From: Denitratimonas yunnanensis (SeqCode)
GTDB taxonomy: Bacteria > Pseudomonadota > Gammaproteobacteria > Xanthomonadales > Xanthomonadaceae
Assembly (NCBI GenBank): GCA_026410415.1
Contig: JAPMLR010000006.1
Span: 2,135 to 66,134, forward strand
Reading direction: 5' to 3'
DNA length: 64,000 nucleotides
The translations under genes and the position numbers were made by a program. The notes below the pieces were generated by a model. The model saw only the letters and a list, made by a program, of their open reading frames with translations. It ran no database searches and had not been told where the DNA came from. This document shows, piece after piece, positions 17,945-28,007 of this stretch (position 1 is the stretch's first letter; the number at the start of each line of letters is the position of its first letter).

Positions 17945-19345
17945 GTGAACAGCGTCGTCTTCAAGGTCCAGCCCGGTGCAATCCTCGATGGATTCCGGAT
18001 CGAGGAACTGTTGCACATCGGAGGCATGGCCAAACTCTGGCGGGTCAGCCATCCCGAGCATGCCGCTCCGCTGCTGATGAAAGTTCCGATGATGCGCGAG
18101 GGCGACGATCCGGCTGCCATCGTCAGCTTCGAGATGGAGCAGATGATCCTGCCCAGGCTCGATGGCCCGCATGTGCCGCGATTCATCGCCAGCGGCGATT
18201 TCTCGGTGCAGCCCTACCTGGTGATGGAGCGCGTTGCCGGCACGTCGTTGCTGTCGATGCTCAAGCGCCTGCCGCTGCCCGCCGACGAACTGGCATCGCT
18301 CGGCGCGCGCATCGCCAATGCCTTGGCCGACTTGCACCGCCAGCACGTCGTGCATCTGGACGTGAAGCCATCCAACATCCTGATGCGCGAAGACGGCCAC
18401 ATCGTGCTGATCGACTACGGCCTTGCGCGTCACATGCAATTGCCCGATCTGATGCACGAGGAGTTTCGCCTGCCCTACGGCACTGCGCCTTACATGGCGC
18501 CCGAGCAGGTGCTCGGCAATCGCAGCGAGTTCCGCAGCGACCAGTTCGCGCTCGGCGCGCTGCTGTATTTCTTCGCCACCGGGGTGCGGCCGTTCGGCGA
18601 TCCGCAATCGCTCAAGGGACTGAAAAAACGCATCTGGCGTGATCCCGATCCACCACGCAAGCGCCGCCCCGACCTGCCACCGGCATTGCAGGAAGTCATT
18701 CTGCGCTGCCTCGACGTGAACCCGGCGAATCGTTACCCGAACATGACCCATCTGGCCGCCGATCTGACCGACCCGGCCAACGTCGCACTCACCCTTCGCG
18801 CGCAGAAGATCCGGCGCGATCGCTGGCTGGACACCTTCAGGCGCCGCTTCGATACACAGGACTTCCTCCACGTCAAACCCCAGACGGCGATGCAGCGGCT
18901 GGCACAGTCGCCGATCGTCGTGGTGGCCATCGACTTGTCCGAAGGTTCGGAAGCGCTGTCGCAGGCGCTGCGCCTCACTGTCCGCCGCCTGCTCGACAAC
19001 GCCCCGCAGGCGCGCGTGGCCTGCGTCAATGTGATCAAGACGCATCGCATCGCACTGGACAGCTCACTCGACGATGCAGGCCGCAACAAGCACGCCCACC
19101 GTCTCGCGCAACTGCGTCAATGGGCGGCACCGCTCGGCGACATCGCGCTCACCTGCCATGTGTTCGAGGCCGTCTCGCCAGCGGATGCGATCCTCGAATA
19201 CGTCCACGCCAATCCGGTCGATCACGTGGTCATGGGTGCACGCGCCGCGTCCGCCTTGCGCACCTTGCTCGGCACGGTTTCTGGGCAGGTTGCCGCACAT
19301 GCGCCGTGTACGGTGACGGTGGTGCGGCAGCGGCTGGCGGACTGA
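17945..19345 (+). CDS. Serine/threonine protein kinase fused to a universal stress (UspA) domain
   Basis: The 466-residue protein has an N-terminal Hanks-type kinase (about 12-275) and a C-terminal UspA-like domain (about 315-465). Kinase marks: ATP lysine in LLMKVPMM, catalytic loop HLDVKPSN (His137, Asp139, Lys141, Asn144), IDYG with Asp157 in place of DFG, and GTAPYMAPEQ. The UspA part shows VVAIDLSEGSEAL and the nucleotide-binding DHVVMGARAAS...GTVSGQVAAHAPCTVTVV. No transmembrane segment is seen, so it is cytoplasmic. The start GTG at 17945 fits the family; earlier in-frame ATGs lie inside the preceding gene. Confidence 0.9.
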   Translation: MNSVVFKVQPGAILDGFRIEELLHIGGMAKLWRVSHPEHAAPLLMKVPMMREGDDPAAIVSFEMEQMILPRLDGPHVPRFIASGDFSVQPYLVMERVAGTSLLSMLKRLPLPADELASLGARIANALADLHRQHVVHLDVKPSNILMREDGHIVLIDYGLARHMQLPDLMHEEFRLPYGTAPYMAPEQVLGNRSEFRSDQFALGALLYFFATGVRPFGDPQSLKGLKKRIWRDPDPPRKRRPDLPPALQEVILRCLDVNPANRYPNMTHLAADLTDPANVALTLRAQKIRRDRWLDTFRRRFDTQDFLHVKPQTAMQRLAQSPIVVVAIDLSEGSEALSQALRLTVRRLLDNAPQARVACVNVIKTHRIALDSSLDDAGRNKHAHRLAQLRQWAAPLGDIALTCHVFEAVSPADAILEYVHANPVDHVVMGARAASALRTLLGTVSGQVAAHAPCTVTVVRQRLAD

Positions 19346-19351
19346 CGCCGG

Positions 19352-21847
19352 TCAGCCCGCCAACGCCCGCAAGGTCTGCGCCGGAGGCATCCGCGCGATG
19401 CGCCGGGTCGCGATCAGGCCGGTGACGGCGACCACCAGAACACCCAGCGCACCACCCGCCAGCGCCACGCGCCAGTCCGGCGCCCAGCTCTGTTCGAACA
19501 CCTGCACCGCGATCGCACCGGACACAAGGCTGGCGGCGATCGCGGCGACGCCGCCGGCGATCGCGCCGATCGCGATGAATTCGGACGCATGCGCCAGCCG
19601 CAACTGCGCGGTGCGCGCGCCCAGCACGCGCATCACGCCGCCTTCCAGCAGGCGCTCGTCCTGGCTGGCGCTGATTGAGGCCAGCAACACCAGCACGCCG
19701 GCCAGCAGGGTGAAATAGAAAACGTATTCGACCGCGCCGGCAACCTGATCGGCGGTGCTGCGGACCTGGTCGATGACCGCGTCGATATCGATGACGCTCA
19801 GATTCGGATACGCCTCCACCAGCGCCCGCGTCAGCGCCGGATCGCCGCGCTCCACACGCGCCGAGGTGATGTAACTGGCGGTGTGCGCATCGAGCGGCCC
19901 GAGCGGGGTTTCGACGAAGAAATTGGGCCGGAAACTCTCCCAGTCCACGCGGCGCAGGCTGGTGATCGGCGCTTCGAAATGGCTGCCGGCAATATCGAAA
20001 CCGATCACGTCACCGACCTTCCAGCCGAACCCGTCAGCCATCCCCTGCTCCACCGAAAGCTGCGGGCTGGAATCCCCCGGCTGCCAGAACCTGCCAGCAA
20101 CGATGGCGTTGTCACTCTCGCGCAGCGTCGCGACCGAGCTGAGGTTGAACTCGCGCTCGGCCAGACGGCGCGCACGGTCACCGCGTGCGGCATAGGTTTC
20201 GCCCGATACCGGCTCGCCGTTCACCGTGGCCAGACGGGCGCGCACCATCGGGTACAGGGTCGGGGCCTGTTCGCCGTGCTGTTGCAGGATGTTGCGCACG
20301 CCGTCCAGCTGATCGGGCTGCACGTTGACGATGAAACGGTTCGGCGCGTCTTCCGGGAACGACTGCTGCCAGCGCCCGAGCAGGTCGCTGCGCACCAGCG
20401 TCAGCAGCAGGATCGCCATCAGACCCAGACCAAGCGAGGCGATCTGCGCGATGCTGGCGGCACGGCGGCGGCTGACGTTCGCCAGACCATAACGCCACGG
20501 CCCGCGCATCCGCGTGCGCAGCCGGGTCAGCGCCGCCACCAGCACCAGCGCCAGCAGCGCCAGCACCACGAAGGTGCCGGCGATGCCGCCGAGCATGGTC
20601 AGCGCCAGCGTCGGGGAACCGGCCTTCCACCACAACAACGCCGCAACGCCGCCCAGCCCGGCCAGCGTCACCAGCAGCGCGCCCGGCTCGACCGCGCCGA
20701 TATCGCGCCGCAGGACACGCAGCGCCGGCACCTTGCGCAAGGCCACTACCGGCGGCACCGCAAACGCCAGCAGCACAACAAAACCCACGGCGAAACCTTG
20801 GGCCACCGGCAACCAACCCGCCGCCGGCACCGCGATGTTCATCACCTGCGCCAGCCAGCCGCTCAACAGCGATTGCACCGCCCAGCCGCCCAGCACACCG
20901 AGGCCGCAGCCGATCAGGCCCAGCATCATCAACTCACCGATGTGGATGATCGAAATCGTGCGTTGGCTGGCACCCAGGCAGCGCAGCACCGCGCAACCGT
21001 CCAGATGGCGCGCACTGTGACGCCGCGCCGCCATCGCCACCGCAATCGCGGCCAGGATCACCGCGACCAGCGAGGCCAGCCCGAGAAAACGGTCGGCGCG
21101 GTCCAGCGCACGCCGCACTTCCGGGCGCGCATCGGCCACGGTTTCCAGCCGCTGGCCGCGCTCCAGCCGGTTCTGCATCGCATCGACGAAACCCTGCGCC
21201 GCGCCATCGTCGGACGCGACGATGAAACGGTGGGTGATGCGGCTGCCTTCCTGCACCAGACCGGTGGCGTGGATCTCGTCCAGCCGCACGAACACGCGCG
21301 GCGCGACATTGAAGTAATCCATTGCCGCATCCGGCTCCTGCGCCACCAGCGCGGCCACGCGCAGTTCCGATTGCCCGAGCCGCACCGTGTCGCCCACGGC
21401 CACATCCAGCACCTGTGCGCCGGCACGGGTCAGCCAGACGCTGCCCGGTGCGGGCAGGCCGTCGGCCTCGTATTCGCCGTTACCTTCGTCGATGCGGTAG
21501 CGACCACGCAGCGGAAATCCCTCACCCAACGCACGCACTTCCGACAGGCTCAGGCCTTCGCCGGCGCGCAGCATGCTGCGAAACGACCAGGTTTCGGTCT
21601 GGCGCAGGCCCAGATTGCGCGCCAGCTCGCGCGGCATTTCGCCAATCGCCTCATCGCCGCGCAGCACCACATCGCCACCGAGCAGGCGGTTGGCTTCCAG
21701 CGCCAGCGCGCGCTCGGCGCGTTCGGTGACGAATGCCACCGCCGTCACCGCCATCACCGCCAGTGCCAGCGCGGCCAGCAACACGCGCACTTCGCCGGCG
21801 CGCAGATCGCGTCGCAGGAAACGCCAGGCCAGACGCCAGCCGGTCAT
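19352..21847 (-). CDS. FtsX-like ABC transporter permease, YbbP type
   Basis: The 831-residue protein has the MacB/FtsX layout doubled: an N-terminal membrane segment (about 20-40), a periplasmic domain, three membrane helices (about 255-370), two more helices (400-450), another segment near 475-495, a second periplasmic domain to 685 and a final three-helix FtsX module. This 10-helix type matches YbbP, partner of YbbA. Its ATG overlaps the stop of the ATPase gene by 4 bp. Together with the divergent tesA this is the conserved tesA/ybbA-ybbP layout. Substrate unknown; probably lipids or lipoproteins. Confidence 0.9.
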   Translation of the reverse strand: MTGWRLAWRFLRRDLRAGEVRVLLAALALAVMAVTAVAFVTERAERALALEANRLLGGDVVLRGDEAIGEMPRELARNLGLRQTETWSFRSMLRAGEGLSLSEVRALGEGFPLRGRYRIDEGNGEYEADGLPAPGSVWLTRAGAQVLDVAVGDTVRLGQSELRVAALVAQEPDAAMDYFNVAPRVFVRLDEIHATGLVQEGSRITHRFIVASDDGAAQGFVDAMQNRLERGQRLETVADARPEVRRALDRADRFLGLASLVAVILAAIAVAMAARRHSARHLDGCAVLRCLGASQRTISIIHIGELMMLGLIGCGLGVLGGWAVQSLLSGWLAQVMNIAVPAAGWLPVAQGFAVGFVVLLAFAVPPVVALRKVPALRVLRRDIGAVEPGALLVTLAGLGGVAALLWWKAGSPTLALTMLGGIAGTFVVLALLALVLVAALTRLRTRMRGPWRYGLANVSRRRAASIAQIASLGLGLMAILLLTLVRSDLLGRWQQSFPEDAPNRFIVNVQPDQLDGVRNILQQHGEQAPTLYPMVRARLATVNGEPVSGETYAARGDRARRLAEREFNLSSVATLRESDNAIVAGRFWQPGDSSPQLSVEQGMADGFGWKVGDVIGFDIAGSHFEAPITSLRRVDWESFRPNFFVETPLGPLDAHTASYITSARVERGDPALTRALVEAYPNLSVIDIDAVIDQVRSTADQVAGAVEYVFYFTLLAGVLVLLASISASQDERLLEGGVMRVLGARTAQLRLAHASEFIAIGAIAGGVAAIAASLVSGAIAVQVFEQSWAPDWRVALAGGALGVLVVAVTGLIATRRIARMPPAQTLRALAG

Positions 21848-22575
21848 GACGCCACCAGCCGACCTGCGTCGATGTGCAGTACGCGGTCGCAGCGCGCGGC
21901 AAGTTCCGGATCGTGCGTGACCAGCACCAGCGTGGTGCCCGATTCGGCATTCATGCGGAACAGCAGGTTTACCACCGCCTCGCCGGTGTGGGTGTCGAGG
22001 TTGCCGGTGGGCTCATCGGCGAACAGCACCTGCGGTCGCGCCACGAACGCGCGTGCCAGCGCCACGCGCTGCTGTTCGCCGCCGGAAAGTTGGCGCGGAT
22101 AGTGGTTGAGCCGTTCGCCCAGACCAACGGCCTCCAGAATGGCCTGCGCCGGCCCGCGCGCATCCCGCTCGCCGCGTAGCTCCAGCGGCAGCATCGCGTT
22201 CTCCAGCGCGGTCAGCGAGGGCAGCAACTGGAACGCCTGGAATACGAAGCCGACCTGTTCACCGCGCAGCTTCGCGCGGCCATCCTCGTCCAGGCCGGCC
22301 AGCCAGGTGCCTGCCAGTTCCACATCGCCGCTGCTGGGCGTGTCCAGGCCAGCCAGCAGCGACAGCAGCGTGGACTTGCCCGAACCCGAGGCACCAACGA
22401 TCGCCACACGCTCGCCGGCGCGGATCGAGAAATCCACGCCTTCCAGTATCGTTAACGGGCCCGAAGGCAGACTCACGCGCTTGCCCAACTGACGGGCACG
22501 CACCATCACGGTGTCGGTATCTGCGATGGTTTTCGCAGGCACAGGCGAACGGGTGGCGGCGTCGGAAACCGTCAT
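21844..22575 (-). CDS. ABC transporter ATP-binding protein, YbbA type
   Basis: The 243-residue protein is an ATPase of the LolD/MacB group: Walker A GASGSGKST, FVFQAFQLLPSLTALEN around the Q-loop, signature LSGGEQQRVALARA, Walker B VLFADEPTGNLD and VTHDPEL. The start ATG 22575 (MTVSDAATRS) is chosen because the longer open frame runs back into tesA on the other strand. Works with the YbbP-type permease immediately downstream. Confidence 0.92.
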   Translation of the reverse strand: MTVSDAATRSPVPAKTIADTDTVMVRARQLGKRVSLPSGPLTILEGVDFSIRAGERVAIVGASGSGKSTLLSLLAGLDTPSSGDVELAGTWLAGLDEDGRAKLRGEQVGFVFQAFQLLPSLTALENAMLPLELRGERDARGPAQAILEAVGLGERLNHYPRQLSGGEQQRVALARAFVARPQVLFADEPTGNLDTHTGEAVVNLLFRMNAESGTTLVLVTHDPELAARCDRVLHIDAGRLVAS

Positions 22576-22611
22576 GGGCACTTCCACTTGAACAAAAAGG
22601 GACCCGTCACA

Positions 22612-23250
22612 ATGCGGACTCCATCGACCTGGCGCAAGGTGTGTGCGCTGCTGATCGCGTTCTTCTTCATCGTCCAGACATCGGCGCTGGCGGCCGAATC
22701 GCAACGCACCGTGCTGGTGATGGGCGACTCGCTCTCGGCCGCCTACGGGCTTTCACCGGAACAGGGCTGGGTCGCGCTGCTCGGCCAGCGCCTGGGTGAA
22801 ACCCGTCCGGGCTGGCGCGTGGTCAACGCCAGCGTCAGCGGCGAAACCACCGGCGGCGGCGCGGCACGTTTCCCACGCACGCTGGAAGAACACGCACCGG
22901 ACATCGTGATCCTGGAACTGGGCGCCAACGACGCCTTGCGCGGCCTGCCGCTGCAACCGGCGCAGGCCAATCTGCAGCGCATCATCGACGCCGCGCACGC
23001 CGCCAACGCCAGGGTGCTGCTGGTCGGCATCGAAATTCCACCCAACTACGGCCCGGAGTATGCGAACGCCTTCCGTGCGATGTTCGCCACGCTGGCGCAT
23101 GAAAACGATCTGGCTTTCATCCCGTTCCTGCTCGAACCCATCGCCACCGATCTTTCCGCGTTCCTGCCCGACACCATCCACCCCACCGCCGAGTCCCAGC
23201 CGAAGGTGCTGGAGCATGTGTGGCAAACCCTGGAGCCGATGCTGCAGTAG
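22612..23250 (+). CDS. tesA: Periplasmic arylesterase / acyl-CoA thioesterase I
   Basis: SGNH hydrolase of 212 residues. A signal peptide (VCALLIAFFFIVQTSALA) precedes block I GDSLSAAYGL (nucleophile Ser), block II (Gly in SVSGETTGGG), block III GANDALRGL (Asn) and block V DTIHPTAESQ (Asp, His). ATG 22612 is preferred over an upstream in-frame TTG because AAGGGA sits 9 bp before it and the signal peptide is then normal. Divergent from the YbbA-type ATPase gene, as in E. coli. Confidence 0.95.
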   Translation: MRTPSTWRKVCALLIAFFFIVQTSALAAESQRTVLVMGDSLSAAYGLSPEQGWVALLGQRLGETRPGWRVVNASVSGETTGGGAARFPRTLEEHAPDIVILELGANDALRGLPLQPAQANLQRIIDAAHAANARVLLVGIEIPPNYGPEYANAFRAMFATLAHENDLAFIPFLLEPIATDLSAFLPDTIHPTAESQPKVLEHVWQTLEPMLQ

Positions 23251-23400
23251 TCCCGCGTCACACCCGGAGACGGGTGCCCGGGCGATGTCGCCGGGAGGCA
23301 CAGACCGATCCGGAGCCTGAACTTGCAGTGTCGCAATGGAGTCGCATGTCTCCGTCCGATAGGCATCGGCGTCGTCTTGCAGGATCATCGTGCCGTGAAA

Positions 23401-24114
23401 ATGCACACGCCACCGGAAATCCCGATCCGCCTGTTCCAGACGCAGCTGCACGATTGCGGCTACTACCCGGAGCGTCAGGCGCGCAGTCTGGTGCTCGATC
23501 CGGCTTCGCCGTATCTCGCGCTGGCCTATCCCAACGCCATCGATCACGGCTTCCGTCGCTCCAGCCATCAGGTCTACCGACCCCATTGTCCCGACTGCAC
23601 CGCCTGCACGCCGACGCGCATCGTGGTGGCTGATTTCCGACCGGATCGCAGCCAGCGTCGCTGCACGAACCGCAATGCCGATCTGCACACGGTGGTCGCT
23701 CCGGCGCGCATGACCGACGAGTATTTCGCGCTGTACGCGCGCTACCTCGACGCCCGCCATGGCGACGGTCCGATGGCCAATCCCACGCCGGAAGAGTTCG
23801 AAAGTTTCCTGATCGGCATGTGGAGCCGCACGCTGTTTCTTGAACTGCGTCGTGGTGACGAGCTTCTCGCTGTCGCGGTCACGGACGCGCTGCCGCAGGG
23901 CTTGTCGGCGGTTTACACCTTCTACGAACCGGCCCTGCCGGAACGCAGCCTCGGCACGTTCGCCATCCTGCAACAGCTCGCGCTCGCGGCAAGGCGCGAA
24001 TTGCCGTTCGTCTATCTGGGGTACTGGCTCCCCGGCCACCCGAAGATGGACTACAAACGACGCTTTGCCGCGCTGCAGATCCTGCGCGACGGGCAATGGC
24101 AGCCGGTGACGTGA
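23401..24114 (+). CDS. bpt: Leucyl/aspartate-glutamate N-end transferase (Bpt / ATE family)
   Basis: Transfers leucine from Leu-tRNA to proteins with N-terminal Asp or Glu, feeding the bacterial N-end rule. The 237-residue protein carries the Cys cluster HDCGYYPERQ and PHCPDCTACTPTRI, and the later DALPQGLSAVYTFYEP and LGYWLPGHPKMDYKRRF motifs. ATG 23401 is chosen; an in-frame GTG 6 bp earlier is also possible, and the longer open frame lacks family similarity. It is followed, with overlap, by tilS. Confidence 0.92.
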   Translation: MHTPPEIPIRLFQTQLHDCGYYPERQARSLVLDPASPYLALAYPNAIDHGFRRSSHQVYRPHCPDCTACTPTRIVVADFRPDRSQRRCTNRNADLHTVVAPARMTDEYFALYARYLDARHGDGPMANPTPEEFESFLIGMWSRTLFLELRRGDELLAVAVTDALPQGLSAVYTFYEPALPERSLGTFAILQQLALAARRELPFVYLGYWLPGHPKMDYKRRFAALQILRDGQWQPVT

Positions 24115-25406
24115 ACGCGCTGCGGGAGAGCATCGCCGCGTTGCCCGCCGGGGCGCTGTGGGTGGGCTTCAGCGGCGGCATGGATTCCATGGTCCTGCTG
24201 CACCAGTTGGCGGCGTTGCCCGAAGCGCGCACACGGGGGCTGGTCGCGCTGCATGTGTGTCACGGCCTGCATCCTGACGCCGACGATTGGGCAGCGCACT
24301 GCGCCCGATTCGCCGAATCGCTGCGGGTGCCGTTCCAGCGCACGGACGTGTCGGTGCTCAACATCGAGGAGGGGGGCCTGGAAGCCGCAGCCCGTCGGGC
24401 TCGCCATGCCGCATTCGCACGCCTGCTGCCCTCGCCCGGTGTGCTCGCACTCGCACACCATCGCGACGATCAGACAGAGACCCTGTTACTGCGCCTGTTG
24501 CACGGCGCCGGCCACGAAGGTCTGGCCGGGATGCGTTCACTGCGCATCCTTCAACGCGGCGACGCAACACGCTGGCTGTGGCGACCGCTACTCGATTGTC
24601 CGCGCAGCGGTCTGGCCGCCCATGCGGCCGCGCATGCGCTGCCCTTCATCGACGACCCGGCCAATGCCGATTCGCGCTACACGCGCAATCGACTGCGTCA
24701 TGCGGTGATTCCGGCGATGGAGTCGGCCTTTCCCGGCGCCAGCGCCCGCATCGCCGCCGCTGCGCAGCGCTTGCGGGACGAAGCCGATGCACTGGATGCG
24801 ATCGCGCTGGACGTCCTCGCCCGGCATCGCGGCGACGATCGCAGCCTGCACTGTGCGGCGCTGCGCGACACGCCGCCTGCGATGGCGCGTCGCGTCGTCG
24901 GTGCGTGGCTGGATGGAGAAGGCTTGCCGAGACCTCCCCCGGGCGTCTGGTCGCAACTCGTCGTCGCGCTCGTGGACGCCCGCCCTGACGCGATTCCCGT
25001 GCTGGAATGGCGAGGCGCGCGACTGCGTCGCCATCGTGATCGGCTGTACGCCGACGCCGGCCATCCCGTGCCGACAGGCCATTGGTCGCTGACGTGGGAT
25101 GGCACGACGCCGCTGGTGCTTCCAGACGGGCTGGGCACGCTCGCCTTCGATCCGGCGTTGCGCCAACCTCATGCATTCACCGTTCGACCGCGTCTCGGGG
25201 GTGAAACGCTGCGGCTTCGCGGGCGTCAACGTCGCGTCAAGCAGATCCTCCAGGAAAGCGATGTTCCTCCCTGGAAGCGTGATCGGTTGCCTCTCGTTTT
25301 CACTGACGATGGCGCCCTCGTCTCAATCGCCGGCCGGTGGAACGACGACGCGTTTTCGCGGTGGATTTCCGACCAAGGCAGCCGTTTTTCTCTGCGTCAC
25401 GATTGA
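24096..25406 (+). CDS. tilS: tRNA(Ile)-lysidine synthase
   Basis: Modifies C34 of tRNA-Ile(CAU) to lysidine, an essential decoding step. The 436-residue protein has the PP-loop [47 protein letters not shown] (TilS signature) and the C-terminal lysidine-binding domains ending near [12 protein letters not shown]...[25 protein letters not shown] 24096 gives a 19-bp overlap with bpt; GTG 24111 in a GTGA junction is an equally good start. Confidence 0.95.
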   Translation: MAAGDVNALRESIAALPAGALWVGFSGGMDSMVLLHQLAALPEARTRGLVALHVCHGLHPDADDWAAHCARFAESLRVPFQRTDVSVLNIEEGGLEAAARRARHAAFARLLPSPGVLALAHHRDDQTETLLLRLLHGAGHEGLAGMRSLRILQRGDATRWLWRPLLDCPRSGLAAHAAAHALPFIDDPANADSRYTRNRLRHAVIPAMESAFPGASARIAAAAQRLRDEADALDAIALDVLARHRGDDRSLHCAALRDTPPAMARRVVGAWLDGEGLPRPPPGVWSQLVVALVDARPDAIPVLEWRGARLRRHRDRLYADAGHPVPTGHWSLTWDGTTPLVLPDGLGTLAFDPALRQPHAFTVRPRLGGETLRLRGRQRRVKQILQESDVPPWKRDRLPLVFTDDGALVSIAGRWNDDAFSRWISDQGSRFSLRHD

Positions 25407-25440
25407 CCCTTTCGACACCGCTGTCGCACACTTCCGTGCC

Positions 25441-25704
25441 ATGCCAACCCCGCCGGACACTTCAGACCCCAACGCGCAGAACGCCGTCGCCCAGTTCGAG
25501 CAGTCGCTCGACGAACTGGAAAGCCTCGTGCAGCGCATGGAAAAGGGCGACCTTTCGCTCGATGAATCGCTCGCCGCGTACGAGCGTGGCGTGGGGCTGT
25601 ATCGGCGTTGCCAGACGGCACTGGAACAGGCCGAGCTGCGCGTCCGCCTGCTGGCCGATCCGCTGGATCCCGACAGCGCCGAACCCTTCGACGATGGCGA
25701 CTGA
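25441..25704 (+). CDS. xseB: Exodeoxyribonuclease VII small subunit
   Basis: The 87-residue protein has the XseB helical hairpin [26 protein letters not shown]...[19 protein letters not shown]. It activates XseA, whose gene is not in the window. ATG 25441 is the natural start; the open frame further upstream overlaps tilS. It overlaps ispA by 11 bp, a typical xseB-ispA order. Confidence 0.95.
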   Translation: MPTPPDTSDPNAQNAVAQFEQSLDELESLVQRMEKGDLSLDESLAAYERGVGLYRRCQTALEQAELRVRLLADPLDPDSAEPFDDGD

Positions 25705-26578
25705 GCAGGCGCCCCACTGGCACCGCTGGGCCGAGCGCTGCGAATCCATCCTTGCCAACGCGATCCACTCGCGCGCCGACGGTGACGCTCGATTGGCCGA
25801 GGCGATGGCCTACGCCGCACTGGATGGCGGCAAGCGCATGCGTCCATTGCTGGTTTACGCGACCGGCACCGCGCTCGGCGCCAGTGAATCCACGCTGGAC
25901 ATTCCGGCCGCTGCGATCGAGCTGATCCACGCCTATTCGCTGGTACACGATGACCTGCCCGCAATGGACGACGATGCTCTGCGTCGCGGCAAACCCACGG
26001 TGCACGTGGCCTACGACGAAGCAACGGCGATCCTAGCTGGCGACGGTCTGTTGACGCTGGCGTTCGAACTGCTCGGTCAGGCTCCCATGGCGCCTCCCAT
26101 GATCGTGGCGATGCTGCAGACCTTGGCACGGGCCGCCGGAATGCAAGGCATGGTTGCCGGTCAGTCGATAGACTTGGCACATGTCGGCCAGTCGATGTCG
26201 CTGGAGGCGCTGCGCCAGATGCACGGCGCCAAGACGGGCGCGTTGATCCGCTGCGCCGTGCAACTTGGCGCGTTGACGGCAAACGCCGATGCCACGGCAT
26301 GCGCGGCGCTCGATGATTTTGCCGACGCTCTCGGGCTGGCATTCCAGATCCGGGACGACATTCTCGACGTCGAAGGTGATCCGGACCTGATCGGCAAGAC
26401 CGCTGGCAAGGATGCCGTCAACGCCAAACCCACCTACCCGGCGCTGCTCGGACTCGACGGATCGCGCGCGCTGCTCGCGGAATTGGCGCAACGCATGGAT
26501 AACGCGTTGTCTCGCGTGCCGGCTGACACCGGCGAACTTGCCCGCTTGGCCGATTTCGCCGCAACGCGCGCGCACTGA
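25694..26578 (+). CDS. ispA: Farnesyl diphosphate synthase (polyprenyl synthase)
   Basis: Condenses isopentenyl diphosphate with allylic diphosphates to C15. The 294-residue protein has GGKRMRP, the first Asp-rich motif [18 protein letters not shown], and the second [12 protein letters not shown] with GKTAGKD. The residues before the first motif (HAYSLVHDD) fit a short-chain synthase. ATG 25694 lies in the end of xseB. dxs often follows in relatives but is not present here. Confidence 0.95.
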   Translation: MATEQAPHWHRWAERCESILANAIHSRADGDARLAEAMAYAALDGGKRMRPLLVYATGTALGASESTLDIPAAAIELIHAYSLVHDDLPAMDDDALRRGKPTVHVAYDEATAILAGDGLLTLAFELLGQAPMAPPMIVAMLQTLARAAGMQGMVAGQSIDLAHVGQSMSLEALRQMHGAKTGALIRCAVQLGALTANADATACAALDDFADALGLAFQIRDDILDVEGDPDLIGKTAGKDAVNAKPTYPALLGLDGSRALLAELAQRMDNALSRVPADTGELARLADFAATRAH

Positions 26579-26611
26579 GCGCCATCGAGGATGCACCCAT
26601 CGAAGTTGTGG

Positions 26612-26737
26612 GGAATGTGACCCCGACCTGCGGGTAACGGCAACCCGCCGCCTGCGTGCGACGGAAATGTTCGGCGGCGGTTTGCGCGAACTCGCCGCAA
26701 ACCGCATACCTTCAGGCCCGGAATGTTTGACCCCGAC
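26612..26737. repeat. Pair of REP-like elements after ispA
   Basis: GGAATGTGACCCCGAC at 26612-26627 and a near copy with one extra T (GGAATGTTTGACCCCGAC) at 26720-26737, 108 bp apart in direct orientation, in the 203-bp gap between ispA and the convergent dehydrogenase gene. Motifs of this type (TGACCCCGA beside AATGT) occur in repetitive extragenic elements of proteobacteria. No gene is seen in the gap. Confidence 0.4.
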
Positions 26738-26781
26738 ACATCGCACGGCGTCGCGAGCACGCCCACCGCGAGCGATGTCGA

Positions 26782-27882
26782 TCAGCCCGGCTTCACCGCG
26801 ATCTTGAGCACGCCATCGCGCTGATTGGCGAACACCTCATAGGCCGCGACGATGTCGTCGAGCGGGTACTGGTGCGTCACCAGCAATCCGAGATCCAGCC
26901 GTTCTGCAGCAATCACGTTCATCAGCCGGCGCATCCGCTCCTTGCCACCCGGACACAACGCCGTATTGATTCGGTGGTCGCCGAGGCCTGCAGCAAATGC
27001 ACCGATCGGAATCGTCAGATCCTCCGAGTAGACCCCGAGACTGGACAGCGTGCCGCCCGGCTTCAGGCAACGCAGTGATTGCTCGAACGTCGTCTGCGTG
27101 CCGAGCGCTTCGATGGCCGAGTCGGCACCACGGCCGCCGGTGAGCTTCATCACCTCGTCCACGACATCGCAATTCCGGAAATTGAGAGTCACATCCGCGC
27201 CCATTTTCTTTGCGATCCCGAGGCGGTGATCGTTGCCGTCGACGGCGATGATAGTGGTCGCGCCGAGCAGACGCGCACCCGCGGTGGCGCACAGGCCGAT
27301 CGGGCCCTGCGCAAACACCACGACCGTGTCGCCGATGCGGATGTTGGCGTTCTCCGCGCCCTTGAAGCCGGTGGACATGATGTCCGGGCACATCAGCACC
27401 TGCTCGTCGGTCAGTCCTTCGGGAATCGGTGCGAGATTGGCCTGCGCGTCCGGCACCAGCACGTATTCGGCCTGGGTGCCGTCGATCAGGTTGCCGAAGC
27501 GCCAACCGGCGGTCGCCTTGTAACCGTGGCAACCACAACGACCGGATGCGGTGAGGTAACTGCCGTCCTGCGACGCGACGCCATCCTGTGCTGCATAGGA
27601 ATTGAAGTTCGGGCAAATCGCTCCGGCCACCACGCGCTGACCTTCGTGGTAACCCGTCACGGCGCTGCCCAACTTCTCGATCACGCCCACCGGTTCGTGG
27701 CCCACGGTCAGCCCGCGCGCAACGGGATATTCCCCTTTGAGGATGTGAACGTCGGTGCCGCAAATCGTCGTGGTGGTAATGCGGATCAGCGCATCATTCG
27801 GCCCCACGTCCGGGATGGGCTTGTCGGCCAATTCAATCCGGCCCGGCTCAACGAATATCGCCGCCTTCATCATCTTAGCCAT
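26782..27882 (-). CDS. Zinc-dependent NAD(P) alcohol dehydrogenase
   Basis: The 366-residue protein belongs to the MDR family. The catalytic zinc site is Cys in TTICGTDVHILKGEYP and His-Glu in LTVGHEPVG. The Rossmann fold reads VVVFAQGPIGLCATAGARLLGA. The region CGCHGYKAT and the motif MCPDIMSTGFKGAENANIRIGD resemble NADP-dependent secondary (isopropanol-type) alcohol dehydrogenases. ATG 27882 (MAKMMKAAIF) with AGGAG upstream is preferred. Physiological alcohol not known. Its downstream neighbour ispA is convergent. Confidence 0.88.
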   Translation of the reverse strand: MAKMMKAAIFVEPGRIELADKPIPDVGPNDALIRITTTTICGTDVHILKGEYPVARGLTVGHEPVGVIEKLGSAVTGYHEGQRVVAGAICPNFNSYAAQDGVASQDGSYLTASGRCGCHGYKATAGWRFGNLIDGTQAEYVLVPDAQANLAPIPEGLTDEQVLMCPDIMSTGFKGAENANIRIGDTVVVFAQGPIGLCATAGARLLGATTIIAVDGNDHRLGIAKKMGADVTLNFRNCDVVDEVMKLTGGRGADSAIEALGTQTTFEQSLRCLKPGGTLSSLGVYSEDLTIPIGAFAAGLGDHRINTALCPGGKERMRRLMNVIAAERLDLGLLVTHQYPLDDIVAAYEVFANQRDGVLKIAVKPG

Positions 27883-28007
27883 GGGTAGCACTCCTTCATG
27901 TCGGGGACCGGACGGTTGGCATCCTTGACGTGATGCCAGCCCCATGCAGGCTACTCGGCCTGGGGCAGGACGATCTTGCGCCAGATCAAGCCGGGCATGG
28001 CGTGATG

